Part shown: piece after piece, positions 1-7,062 of the stretch
Numbering within the stretch: position 1 is the stretch's first letter
How the letters are laid out: each line of letters starts with the position of its first letter
DNA from: an uncultured Fibrobacter sp.
GTDB lineage: Bacteria; Fibrobacterota; Fibrobacteria; Fibrobacterales; Fibrobacteraceae
Assembly (NCBI RefSeq): GCF_937877005.1
Contig: NZ_CALEFV010000328.1
Location: forward strand, 1 to 26,728
Direction of reading: 5' to 3'
Length of the DNA: 26,728 bases
Translations under genes and position numbers: made by a program
Notes under the pieces: generated by a model
Database searches by the model: none
What the model was told of the DNA's origin: nothing
Seen by the model: only the letters and a program-made list of their open reading frames with translations

Positions 1-691
1 GTGTAAGCGTAAGCTGGATGTCGCCCGTTCCTGGAGGAAAGTCCACCAGCAGGTAATCCAACTTTCCCCACCGCACATGATGAATAAAATGCTGAATCAT
101 CTGGGAGACCATCGGACCACGCCAAATGGTAGCCTTGTCGCTGTCGGCAAACATGCACATCGAAACGACACTGATACCGCCCTTCGCTTCGACCGGAGCA
201 ATCGTATTGTCCTCGAAAACCTCCGGAGCTCGGTCGATTCCGAACATGAGGCCCATCGACGGGCCGTAAATATCGGCATCGAGAATGCCCACCCGGGCAC
301 CGGAAAGACTCAAGGCCATCGCAAGATTCGCCGTAACGGTCGACTTGCCGACACCGCCCTTACCGCTTGCCACCGCAACCACTTGCGCCACTTCATTGAT
401 ATACGACGCCTTGGCTGCCTCCGCACCCGCATTAGTATCGCCCACGCGCCCCTGCGCGGTAAACGTCACTTCAACCACATTGGCACCCATCCCCTTCACA
501 ATCGCGATACACTGAGCCTTGAAACGGTCGCGTATCGGGCAGGCGGGAGTCGTAAGGCGCAAATCGAAACAGACCTTGTCTCCGTCAATTTTCAGGTTCT
601 GGACAAAACCCAGTTCCACGATATTCTTGTGCAGGTCCGGATCCTGGACCGCCGTCAGAGCTTTTAAAATATTTTCTTCGTTCAATAACAT
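1..691 (-). CDS. mrp: Mrp/ApbC-type iron-sulfur cluster carrier ATPase (C-terminus cut by window start)
   Basis: This is a P-loop ATPase of the Mrp/NBP35 family, cytosolic scaffolds or carriers that pass Fe-S clusters to target proteins. The first 230 residues are present. Residues 1-85 form a MIP18/DUF59-type domain (LTTPACPIRD around 46-55). The ATPase domain follows, with the deviant Walker A SGKGGVGKST at 109-118, DADIYGPS at 138-145 and LLVDFPPGTGD at 214-224, all hallmarks of the family. The reading frame is still open at base 1, so the rest of the ATPase domain, including the CxxC cluster ligand, lies outside. The ATG at 691 is the first in-frame start after the stop of the upstream ABC gene, 26 nt away on the same strand, so the two may be cotranscribed. 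No clear Shine-Dalgarno precedes it. Family assignment is secure; the cellular target is unknown. Confidence 0.93.
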   Translation of the reverse strand, partial: MLLNEENILKALTAVQDPDLHKNIVELGFVQNLKIDGDKVCFDLRLTTPACPIRDRFKAQCIAIVKGMGANVVEVTFTAQGRVGDTNAGAEAAKASYINEVAQVVAVASGKGGVGKSTVTANLAMALSLSGARVGILDADIYGPSMGLMFGIDRAPEVFEDNTIAPVEAKGGISVVSMCMFADSDKATIWRGPMVSQMIQHFIHHVRWGKLDYLLVDFPPGTGDIQLTLT

Positions 692-717
692 GCTTGCGGT
701 TTGGGTTAATGGTTAAT

Positions 718-2112
718 TCAGGAAAAACGAGGCATACGCAACAGGTGGGTCATGCACGGGGGCCATTCCTCTTCGTAGTGGCTAACCAGGATGATCGTAG
801 TCTCCTTGGACAAGAGTTGCAATAAGTTGAAAATCTTTTCGCGGTATTCACCCTTGAGCCCTTGGTTCGGTTCATCTAGCAAAAGAACCTCAGGGGGACG
901 AATCGCCGCACGAGCCATAAGCACCACACGCTTGTCAATGGGCGACAAGTCTCGGAACCGTGCGTTCACATCGGTAAAGCCCAAATATTCAAGCCACGCT
1001 CTCGCCTTTGCGCGTTCTTCCCAGGTGGTATTTTCCGCCTTACAGAGATTTGCCGTAAAGCCCGTGCACAGCACCTCGGAAAGGTTCAAGTCCTCGCGAT
1101 ACTGAAGCGCCAGTTCCGGCGAAAAGAAACCGAGTTTCGCCTTGTGGTCCCAGATATTCAGACCTTTGCCCGGCCGCATGCCGAGAAGCGTGATATCGTT
1201 ATTGTAAATCTGCGGATGATCCGCCGTAAGCATCCCGAGCAAGGTACTCTTACCGGCACCGTTCTCCCCCATGACTACCCAGTGTTCGCCCCTGCGGACA
1301 GTCCAGTTCAAATTCTTGAGGACCGTCGTATCGCCGAAGCGCACATTCACGTTTTTCAAGTCAAAGAGGATTTTAGAAGTTTGAGCGATTGTGTCGCTCG
1401 CAAGCTCGCTTTGAGGTTTGAGCGAGACAATCTCGTAATCATTCAATTCCGCCTTCGAGAACTTCGGCTTCGCAACTTCGGCAGGCAACTCACCTGCATA
1501 CTGTGTAAATGTCTTGTCCGCATACACGAAAGCAGGAATTTCCGGCAACAATTCATCTTCACGGGCAAGGCGCACAACCACTTTCAAGTCAACACGCTTC
1601 GTGAGGTCTACTACACAGGAGGCTAGGTAGCCTCGATATTCCGGATCAAGGCCTCCAAAAAGATCGTTAAAGTAAACCCATTCCGGCCGTTCCATCCACA
1701 TGCGGGCAAGCAACACGCGACGCAGCTCTCCATTCGAAAGACTCAGAAGCTTTCGGTCGAGAATCTGTTCCGGAAGGGCCGCAATTTTCAAAGCCTCGTC
1801 CAATTTTGTAGAATCCGTTTCCGGCCAGGCCATATCGTCAATATATCGGTCCGTCTGCAAAAAGAACTTCTTGTTCAAAAGCAGGTTCTTCACGAGCGGG
1901 GCTTCGTCATCGTGCAAGCTAATAAAACGCTGTTGGAAAAAAGGGGCCAACGCATGCTGAATTTTGCGCTGCATCGCCTCCGACATAGTAGATACATTTT
2001 GCCGCTGATTCAAAAAATGCGTGATAACCCTATCCAGGTCTTCGCCCTCGGTGCTGAAAATCTGCACCTGCGGAAACATTTCAATCAGGGCTTCGAATCG
2101 TTTAAATTCCAT
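718..2112 (-). CDS. ModF-like tandem ABC ATPase with a degenerate first half
   Basis: The 464-residue protein has two ABC ATPase halves and no membrane segment, as in the ModF/PhrA group of soluble tandem ABC proteins. The C-terminal half is recognisable: Walker A GENGAGKST at 282-290, an altered signature LSPID at 389-393, Walker B VLLLDEP at 409-415 and an H-loop SHYEEEW near 444. The first half keeps a signature (LSNGE, 125-129) and a Walker-B-like strand near 145-151, but begins too late to contain a Walker A. A stop codon (TAG) lies two codons upstream of the ATG, so the short N-terminus is not a start-site error. The gene precedes mrp by 26 nt. ModF proteins are linked to molybdate operons by name, but no modABC genes are seen here, so no substrate or partner is proposed. 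Confidence 0.8.
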   Translation of the reverse strand: MEFKRFEALIEMFPQVQIFSTEGEDLDRVITHFLNQRQNVSTMSEAMQRKIQHALAPFFQQRFISLHDDEAPLVKNLLLNKKFFLQTDRYIDDMAWPETDSTKLDEALKIAALPEQILDRKLLSLSNGELRRVLLARMWMERPEWVYFNDLFGGLDPEYRGYLASCVVDLTKRVDLKVVVRLAREDELLPEIPAFVYADKTFTQYAGELPAEVAKPKFSKAELNDYEIVSLKPQSELASDTIAQTSKILFDLKNVNVRFGDTTVLKNLNWTVRRGEHWVVMGENGAGKSTLLGMLTADHPQIYNNDITLLGMRPGKGLNIWDHKAKLGFFSPELALQYREDLNLSEVLCTGFTANLCKAENTTWEERAKARAWLEYLGFTDVNARFRDLSPIDKRVVLMARAAIRPPEVLLLDEPNQGLKGEYREKIFNLLQLLSKETTIILVSHYEEEWPPCMTHLLRMPRFS

Positions 2113-2139
2113 GTCCTAAAAATAGAAACTATTTGATTC

Positions 2140-2174
2140 AAAAAAATCCAGCTCGAGCGACGCCCAGGCTGGAT
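2140..2174 (-). terminator. Intrinsic terminator of the pectate lyase gene
   Basis: On the minus strand a 7-bp stem (ATCCAGC / GCTGGAT, 2168-2174 with 2146-2152) and a 15-nt loop are followed directly by a run of seven T (2140-2146). It lies 23 nt past the pectate lyase stop codon and just before the ABC ATPase gene, so it should separate the two transcripts, at least partly. Confidence 0.75.
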
Positions 2175-2197
2175 CTTGGTTGTTGGAAGAATTAGAC

Positions 2198-3910
2198 TTA
2201 ACGCACTACAATCATGCGGCTTTCGGAACCAACACGAACCAGGTAATGGCCAGCACGTGGCAACACAATCGCAAAGCCATCACCGGCAGAACGGCCGTTG
2301 CAAAGTAGGCGTCCCTGCATATCGAAGACAAGGACCCGAGAATCCGCGACACTCCGAATCGAAAGTTCACGACCCGACACAGAAAAGTTCACGCGATTAA
2401 CCATCTCCGTAACCAACCCCTGAGTCTCTTGGCTGTCGCTGGAAATTTCAACATCAGGTGAATCGGCACTGCTAGAACTTGCAACCTCTTCGGAAGTCGG
2501 CACAACCGTAATCGTCCCCGACTTGGACACATTGCTAGACGCACCCGTCGTCGTTACGGTAAATTTGTAGGTGCCCGCCGCTGCAGAAACGGTTCCCGAG
2601 ATGTAATAGTCGGAGCCCTTGAGCGTTCCCGTCACGCCGTCCGGAAGCCCTGTTACAGTCGCGCCAGTCGCGCCAGCAATCGTATAATAGAATTCGACAA
2701 TTGCTGCGCCCTGGGCGACTTCCTGAGTCGCACTCCCCGACCCATGTTTAGTGAGAGAGGCCTCTCCCGATACGACAGTAGCTTGAGACGAACTAGAAAC
2801 GGGATCGGCACTAGAACTGGACATGACGGGATTGACACTGGAGCTAGATGTCACGGAGGGAACCGAAGCACCCGGATCCGGTAGAGTCGCGCCGGAATAG
2901 TTCTCGATAGAATCCTTGAGGGCGTAGGCCTTCTCCTTTGTACTCACATCGGTCCACTTCACGGAATAGGAAGGAGTAAATCCGCCCGACTTGCCATCAC
3001 CTGCAGCAGACCCCTTCTTTACGCCTTCTTCGTAGTTACCAGCGGAATAGACGGATGTGTAATCCCCTTCGTAAAGATCGACTGGCTTGTTCACTCCGAT
3101 AAACACATTGTTTTCGACACGAATGTTCGCCTTGTAACCGGCACGCACGCATGTACTGGACTTGTCGCTATTGAAGAGATTATTCGCTACATGAACCTGA
3201 CCGAAACGTACGCGCGGCATACGTTCGCCAACGCCCTTACCCCACCAGCTGTGATGAATGGTGGTCTTGAGTTTACCATCGTCAGACGTTTTGGAATCGC
3301 TGTTGCCAATCAGGTTCGAAAACTGGTGATTCGAAGACGCACTCGTATAATGGAACTTGGTCCAGGAAATTGTCACATAATTCGCCCCATTGATCACGTC
3401 GAGATTGCCATCTTCGCCATCGTAAACTTCCACATGGTCAATCCACACATTGGAACCACCCTTTACATGCAGGCAGTCACCCGCATCCTTGTCGACAGCA
3501 CCCGACCCTTTGAATACCAAATTACGCACGATGATATTCTTGCCCTCGAGACTCATAATCGTATTGTCTTCGTTAGTCGTCCCCGTATACGTTTGCGCAA
3601 GCACAGCCCCCTGATAACCATAGAGAGTCACATTGCTTCCCACCTTGATTGCACTCTTGGAAGGAACCGTGTAGGTACCCGGCTTCACGTAGATCGTGGC
3701 ATTTCCTGCTTCGGCGTACTTGCGCAAATCCGAAACATTGCTCACCGTTACGACTGTCTTACCCGCACCACCCGTAGTGCCTCCATTCTGCGTTGCCCAA
3801 CCGATCATCGGCATATCCGGCGCAGTTACCGCAAGTGAAGGTGCAGCAAGCGCCCCCATGATAAAACCCAGCCCAAAGAGCCTAGAGCAGTTCTTGTTTT
3901 TTTTGACCAT
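2198..3910 (-). CDS. Secreted pectate lyase, polysaccharide lyase family 1, with C-terminal sorting-like domain
   Basis: This extracellular enzyme should cleave pectate by calcium-dependent beta-elimination. From the start chosen here it has 570 residues: a signal peptide (about 1-30, hydrophobic core GLGFIMGALAAPSLA); a PL1 parallel beta-helix (about 35-320) with WIDH at 156-159, the DGNLDV calcium-site region near 167-172, and MPRVRFG near 231-237 holding the catalytic arginine region; a poly-serine linker (about 352-376, several SSSS blocks); a beta-rich Ig-like domain (about 380-470); a second Ser-rich stretch; and a C-terminal domain (about 510-570) with the SVSGRELSI and GHYLVRV features of type IX-like sorting domains. 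ATG 3910 is preferred over ATG 3919, because AAGGG lies 9 nt before the former but directly abuts the latter. The gene has its own promoter, a leader hairpin and a terminator. Confidence 0.92.
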   Translation of the reverse strand: MVKKNKNCSRLFGLGFIMGALAAPSLAVTAPDMPMIGWATQNGGTTGGAGKTVVTVSNVSDLRKYAEAGNATIYVKPGTYTVPSKSAIKVGSNVTLYGYQGAVLAQTYTGTTNEDNTIMSLEGKNIIVRNLVFKGSGAVDKDAGDCLHVKGGSNVWIDHVEVYDGEDGNLDVINGANYVTISWTKFHYTSASSNHQFSNLIGNSDSKTSDDGKLKTTIHHSWWGKGVGERMPRVRFGQVHVANNLFNSDKSSTCVRAGYKANIRVENNVFIGVNKPVDLYEGDYTSVYSAGNYEEGVKKGSAAGDGKSGGFTPSYSVKWTDVSTKEKAYALKDSIENYSGATLPDPGASVPSVTSSSSVNPVMSSSSADPVSSSSQATVVSGEASLTKHGSGSATQEVAQGAAIVEFYYTIAGATGATVTGLPDGVTGTLKGSDYYISGTVSAAAGTYKFTVTTTGASSNVSKSGTITVVPTSEEVASSSSADSPDVEISSDSQETQGLVTEMVNRVNFSVSGRELSIRSVADSRVLVFDMQGRLLCNGRSAGDGFAIVLPRAGHYLVRVGSESRMIVVR

Positions 3911-3931
3911 ATCATCCATCCCTTTTGATTC

Positions 3932-3971
3932 TTGAGAACCGCTTGAAGAGAGAGATTCAAATTGTTCTCAA
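3932..3971 (-). promoter_or_regulatory. Nested stem-loop in the pectate lyase leader
   Basis: Two perfect nested inverted repeats are present. The outer arms are TTGAGAAC (3932-3939) and GTTCTCAA (3964-3971). The inner arms are TTGAA (3943-3947) and TTCAA (3956-3960). They are joined by a symmetric 3/3 internal loop and closed by the 8-nt loop GAGAGAGA. The structure sits between the predicted promoter and the ribosome-binding site. It could be an mRNA-stabilising or regulatory hairpin, or a DNA operator. Confidence 0.55.
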
Positions 3972-3982
3972 AATTTTTCTCA

Positions 3983-4011
3983 AAAATACACTCTATTTTC
4001 AAGAAAGTCAA
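3983..4011 (-). promoter_or_regulatory. Sigma-70-like promoter of the pectate lyase gene
   Basis: On the minus strand TTGACT (4011-4006) is followed after exactly 17 nt by TATTTT (3988-3983). Transcription would start near 3976, giving a leader of about 65 nt that contains the nested hairpin. The assignment rests on consensus and position only. Confidence 0.6.
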
Positions 4012-4055
4012 TAGGATAGTACGAAAAAAAACACCAAAAACCACTCTTATAGCTT

Positions 4056-4096
4056 AAAAACAGAACAAGTGGCGAATTTTCTCAAATTTCGCCACT
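4056..4096 (-). terminator. Intrinsic terminator of the TraB-family gene
   Basis: The inverted repeat AGTGGCGAA / TTCGCCACT (4068-4076 and 4088-4096) can extend by three A-T pairs past a single bulged base. On the minus strand it is followed by a T-rich tail (TGTTCTGTTTTT, 4067-4056). It starts 39 nt after the stop codon of the TraB-family gene and ends that transcript before the pectate lyase promoter. Confidence 0.75.
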
Positions 4097-4135
4097 CCCT
4101 CAGCCGTTCTCAAAAAATTATTTACATTTAGATTT

Positions 4136-5305
4136 CTAGAAAGACTGATATATCTTGAAAATTGCTAGAATCTTTCCGACAATCGCAGGAATTCCTGGAC
4201 AGAGGAAACAGAGGATGACTCGAGTCACACGGTTTTTCCACCACCGTTTCACCTGCCAGATATCATCGCTCAATGTCTCCATTTCGGAAACGCGAGGCGG
4301 ACGCAGATACACCTGGGTCAACGCCGTAAAGAAACCGACACCAATCAAAGGCGTAAGCCCCGTAAATGGAGCCGCAACGAGCGCCACGAGAACGGTTAAC
4401 GGATGACCACCGGCAATGACGGTACCGAGCATAGCACCGCCACCCGTAAGCATGGCCCACTGCAAACTAAGCTCGCCCGCCTTTTCGGCACCGGCATGAA
4501 CACCAACAGCAACAATGCTTGCAACGATCGCGATAGGAATCGCCCAGCCGATAATCTTCCAGATCGGGGAACTCTTCGGGATGACACTGATTGACTCCTC
4601 GCTCGGCAGATCCCTGTCTTCCTCGATGTAGCTCGCGATTCCTCTCATATGGCCGGCACCGACCACGGCAACGACCTTGTTACCCGGAGCGTTGCGAATC
4701 TTGCTCGCTAGGAACTGATCTCGTTCATCAATCAGCACCTTTTTCACCTCGGGGAAACTTTTTCCGAATTCCTGCATCATGCCACTCAGGGCATCCTGCT
4801 CCTTGATCTTGGCAAGTTCCTCTTCGTTCACTTCCGTCTTGTCAAAAATACTCGCAAAAAGCCCTCCCAAAAGGCTAAACTTACGATACCAGGGCGTACA
4901 GGCCCAGCTACGGCGAAGCGTAATTTTGATATCCCGGTCCGCCAGTACCAGTTCAGCCCCGGAACGCTCGGCGGAATCCACCGCTTCCTTCAATTCTGCA
5001 CCCGGCTTCACGCCGGTCTGCGCCCCCATCCTTTTCTGGTAGGACCCCAAGACGAGATTGGCAATCAGCGTACCTAATTGCTTACTCTTGATAACCTGCT
5101 TCAAATCCATCTTTTTCCAGCGATCGGGATCCTTGATAGACTTTAGGCGGCCTTCATCCAGCTCCACGCAGACCGTATCGGGTGTCTCCGACTCGATCGT
5201 CTCGTGCACCAGGTCCTTGGAGGCCTGCGATATATGGGCTGTACCGACGAGAACGATTTCTCTGTCTTCTTTCTTTATGCGGTAAATGTCGGAATTTTCA
5301 CTCAT
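4136..5305 (-). CDS. TraB/PrgY-family membrane protein
   Basis: The 389-residue protein has the layout of the TraB/PrgY (pheromone shutdown) family. The soluble N-terminal domain carries GTAHIS (about 21-26) and, near residue 215, GAGHM. Both motifs resemble the metal-site histidine motifs of the wider TraB/TIKI/GumN group. Four or so hydrophobic segments follow (about 250-340 and 365-389), anchoring it in the membrane. The substrate of bacterial chromosomal members is not known, and proteolysis or peptide handling is only suggested by the family. The ATG at 5305 is preferred to the in-frame TTG at 5323 because family homology begins shortly after it, although no good Shine-Dalgarno is visible for either. 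It is a single-gene unit ending in its own terminator. Confidence 0.82.
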   Translation of the reverse strand: MSENSDIYRIKKEDREIVLVGTAHISQASKDLVHETIESETPDTVCVELDEGRLKSIKDPDRWKKMDLKQVIKSKQLGTLIANLVLGSYQKRMGAQTGVKPGAELKEAVDSAERSGAELVLADRDIKITLRRSWACTPWYRKFSLLGGLFASIFDKTEVNEEELAKIKEQDALSGMMQEFGKSFPEVKKVLIDERDQFLASKIRNAPGNKVVAVVGAGHMRGIASYIEEDRDLPSEESISVIPKSSPIWKIIGWAIPIAIVASIVAVGVHAGAEKAGELSLQWAMLTGGGAMLGTVIAGGHPLTVLVALVAAPFTGLTPLIGVGFFTALTQVYLRPPRVSEMETLSDDIWQVKRWWKNRVTRVILCFLCPGIPAIVGKILAIFKIYQSF

Positions 5306-5361
5306 CGGCGTAAATGATAGCAAGAAAAAGGCCCAAGAATAAAAAAAAACGTTCTTTTTCG

Positions 5362-5390
5362 TTGACTTTGCATAAAAATGTTTATATTTA
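5362..5390 (+). promoter_or_regulatory. Sigma-70-like promoter of the frameshifted lipoprotein gene
   Basis: TTGACT (5362-5367), a 17-nt spacer, then TATTTA (5385-5390). The expected transcription start is near 5397. A strong Shine-Dalgarno GGAGG (5411-5415) lies 8 nt before the ATG at 5424. Spacing and sequence match the promoter proposed for the pectate lyase gene. Confidence 0.65.
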
Positions 5391-5423
5391 ATGGTGATTT
5401 ATTTTTTTTCGGAGGTTTATCCT

Positions 5424-6052
5424 ATGAAAAAACTGATGGTGTTACTTTTTGGCGCAGCCTTGTTCTTTACCGGTTGCGCAGGAACCGGGTCCGACGATCC
5501 AGAAGCACTGGATAACGCCCTGGTTGGTTTTACTTCTAGTGTGCAGGGTTCCCGTTGGCAGGAAGCTCTCGACTACGTCACTTCCGACGAAGCGAACGAA
5601 ATTGCCACTTCTGACGGATACGAATTCAAGGAAGAATACAAGGTCATGGGATTCTCTGGGTCGCAGCACGCCGTCTCCCGCTTTCCACTCTCCGCAGAGC
5701 AGGCCTCAAGGTCGATGGTCACGGTCGCCTAGTCGGCATCAAGGCCGCCATGGACGAAGCGAACGAACGTTACGTCATGTCCGAGGAACAGGCCAAGGTC
5801 GGTACGAACCTGAAGCAAATGGAAGACGAGCGAATCAAGCGTCGTCTGGAACAGGGACAAAAGATCCTGGAAGAAGAAGAAAATTCTGCCAACCAGGAAC
5901 AGGAAGTCGAAGTTCTCACCAACAAGCTGACCGACGAAGAAAAGCGTAAGTACGGCAGCACCAGGGACCTGCAGGCTCCGGAAGCCTACCAGGACGAAGA
6001 CACACAGGAAGCCGAAGAGGAAATCTACGGCGGCGATTACGAAAATCCGTAA
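5424..6052 (+). pseudogene. Lipoprotein gene broken by a one-base frameshift
   Basis: The N-terminal piece (5424-5732) has a lipoprotein signal, MKKLMVLLFGAALFFTGC, with lipobox FTGC and modified Cys18, then a domain reading WQEALDYVTSDEANEIA. After about residue 75 (MGF, near 5646-5654) its sequence becomes atypical and stops at 5732. The continuation is in another frame: AARRLPLSTLRRAGLKV starts near 5663, runs past the stop, and joins the downstream piece (ATG 5750 to stop 6052), which is a charged helix/coiled coil (EEQAKVGTNLKQMEDERIK and EEEN repeats). Losing one base between about 5645 and 5665 explains the change of frame. No slippery heptamer is visible, so an indel or assembly error is likelier than programmed frameshifting. 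The intact product would be an outer-membrane or periplasmic lipoprotein of about 209 residues with unknown role. Confidence 0.72.
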
Positions 6053-6060
6053 CGGAAGCA

Positions 6061-6519
6061 ATGAACATCTCATTTAACATGTTTTTAAAAACGGCGCTAA
6101 ACAAAGCGTCGTTTTTTTCAGCACTTCTAGCTCTCTGCCTCTGTGCCTGCGGAGACCTCGGCGGAGACCCGGCTGCAAACGGAGCCCGATTCGACCGGCA
6201 CTTCTACTTCTATTATGTTCAAAGTTGCCAGTTCAACAGCATCGGCCCCTTTAACTGCAGTAGCATCCGTTCCATTAGTCCACCGGTTTCGGTCGGGATC
6301 CGAGTAGACAGCGACGGATTCGCCAACCTTAAAGTAGATGCGGACCGATACTACTACATGGAATCGGAGTACGACGAAGATTACGACCCCGACTACGGCG
6401 GTTACTTCCGCTTTTACGAAGACGATACGGAACTAGTCATCTACAAGGACGGCTGGGAAATGTCTGTCTGGGACAACTGGGAAGAAACCGTCACCTACTA
6501 TTTCTACGATCTTTACTAA
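6061..6519 (+). CDS. Small Tyr/Asp-rich lipoprotein, function unknown
   Basis: The 152-residue protein opens with a lipoprotein signal: a short basic start, the hydrophobic stretch FFSALLALCLCAC and a lipobox LCAC with the lipidated Cys at about 30. The mature part is acidic and rich in tyrosine (YYYMESEYDEDYDPDYGG and later YYFYDLY) with predicted beta character. I do not recognise a family. The start is either ATG 6061 or ATG 6079; no later start keeps the signal peptide. Both starts lie before or at the edge of an intrinsic terminator (6087-6117) that belongs to the upstream lipoprotein transcript, so expression would need read-through or a promoter not seen here. Confidence 0.65.
   Translation: MNISFNMFLKTALNKASFFSALLALCLCACGDLGGDPAANGARFDRHFYFYYVQSCQFNSIGPFNCSSIRSISPPVSVGIRVDSDGFANLKVDADRYYYMESEYDEDYDPDYGGYFRFYEDDTELVIYKDGWEMSVWDNWEETVTYYFYDLY
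6087..6117 (+). terminator. Intrinsic terminator embedded in the next gene's signal-peptide codons
   Basis: A 12-bp stem, AAAAACGGCGCT (6087-6098) with AGCGTCGTTTTT (6105-6116), contains one G-U pair, has the loop AAACAA and ends in seven T (6112-6118). It lies 34 nt after the stop at 6052, as expected for a terminator of the frameshifted lipoprotein gene, yet it overlaps the start of the open frame at 6061-6519. Confidence 0.75.
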
Positions 6520-6533
6520 GACCGGAATTGAAC

Positions 6534-7034
6534 ATGGATATCAAAAAGACAAATGCGGCCAGAATTCTGGACCGACAGAAAATCAGCTACGAGCTTATCC
6601 CCTACAAGGTTGATGAGAATGACCTTGGCGCACAGCATGTGGCCGACAGCCTAGGCGAAGACATCAACCAGGTTTTCAAGACAATCCTCGTTCACGGCGA
6701 CAAAATTGGCTACCTCGTGTGCGTCGTACCCGGCAACCTCGAAGTGGACTTGAAGGGAGCCGCCAAGGTGAGCGGCAACAAGAAAATCGACACAGTCCCG
6801 CTCAAGGACCTGACTCCGCTTACCGGCTATATCCGTGGCGGTTGCAGCCCGCTCGGGCTCAAGAAGAACTTTCCCATTTTCATTCACGAAACGGCAATGC
6901 AGTTCCCGTATATTTACGTAAGCGCGGGCGAACGCGGGTTGCAGCTGAAGGTGGCTCCCGCCGACCTCGTAAAGGCGACCCGTGCGACAGTCGGCGTGAT
7001 TGCGCGAGTTCCACCCGAAGCTCCCGTAGATTAA
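6534..7034 (+). CDS. ybaK: YbaK-type Cys-tRNA(Pro)/Cys-tRNA(Cys) deacylase
   Basis: This cytosolic trans-editing enzyme of the YbaK/ProX/INS superfamily hydrolyses Cys-tRNA(Pro) misacylated by prolyl-tRNA synthetase. It has 166 residues, the usual length. Family landmarks are KTILVHGDKIGYLVCVVPG (about 47-65), the conserved lysine context DLKGAAKVSGNKKI, TGYIRGGCSPLGLKK (about 103-117) and the C-terminal SAGERGLQLKVAPADL. ATG 6534 is chosen over the in-frame TTG at 6528 because GGA lies 7 nt upstream and the conserved region begins soon after. It follows the small lipoprotein gene by 14 nt and is convergent with the GH5 gene, only 28 nt away, with no clear terminator between. Confidence 0.93.
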   Translation: MDIKKTNAARILDRQKISYELIPYKVDENDLGAQHVADSLGEDINQVFKTILVHGDKIGYLVCVVPGNLEVDLKGAAKVSGNKKIDTVPLKDLTPLTGYIRGGCSPLGLKKNFPIFIHETAMQFPYIYVSAGERGLQLKVAPADLVKATRATVGVIARVPPEAPVD

Positions 7035-7062
7035 AAGACTCTCACGCGAATCTACAGACGGC

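Noticed and set aside
77..667. Plus-strand open frame of 196 residues at the window start.
   Set aside because: The minus strand of the same bases encodes an unmistakable Mrp ATPase, and the plus-strand product is Arg/His-rich and resembles nothing.
5306..5361. Promoter for the TraB-family gene, using TATCAT near 5313-5318 on the minus strand.
   Set aside because: No acceptable -35 element lies at 16-18 nt, so the match is not better than chance in A/T-rich DNA.
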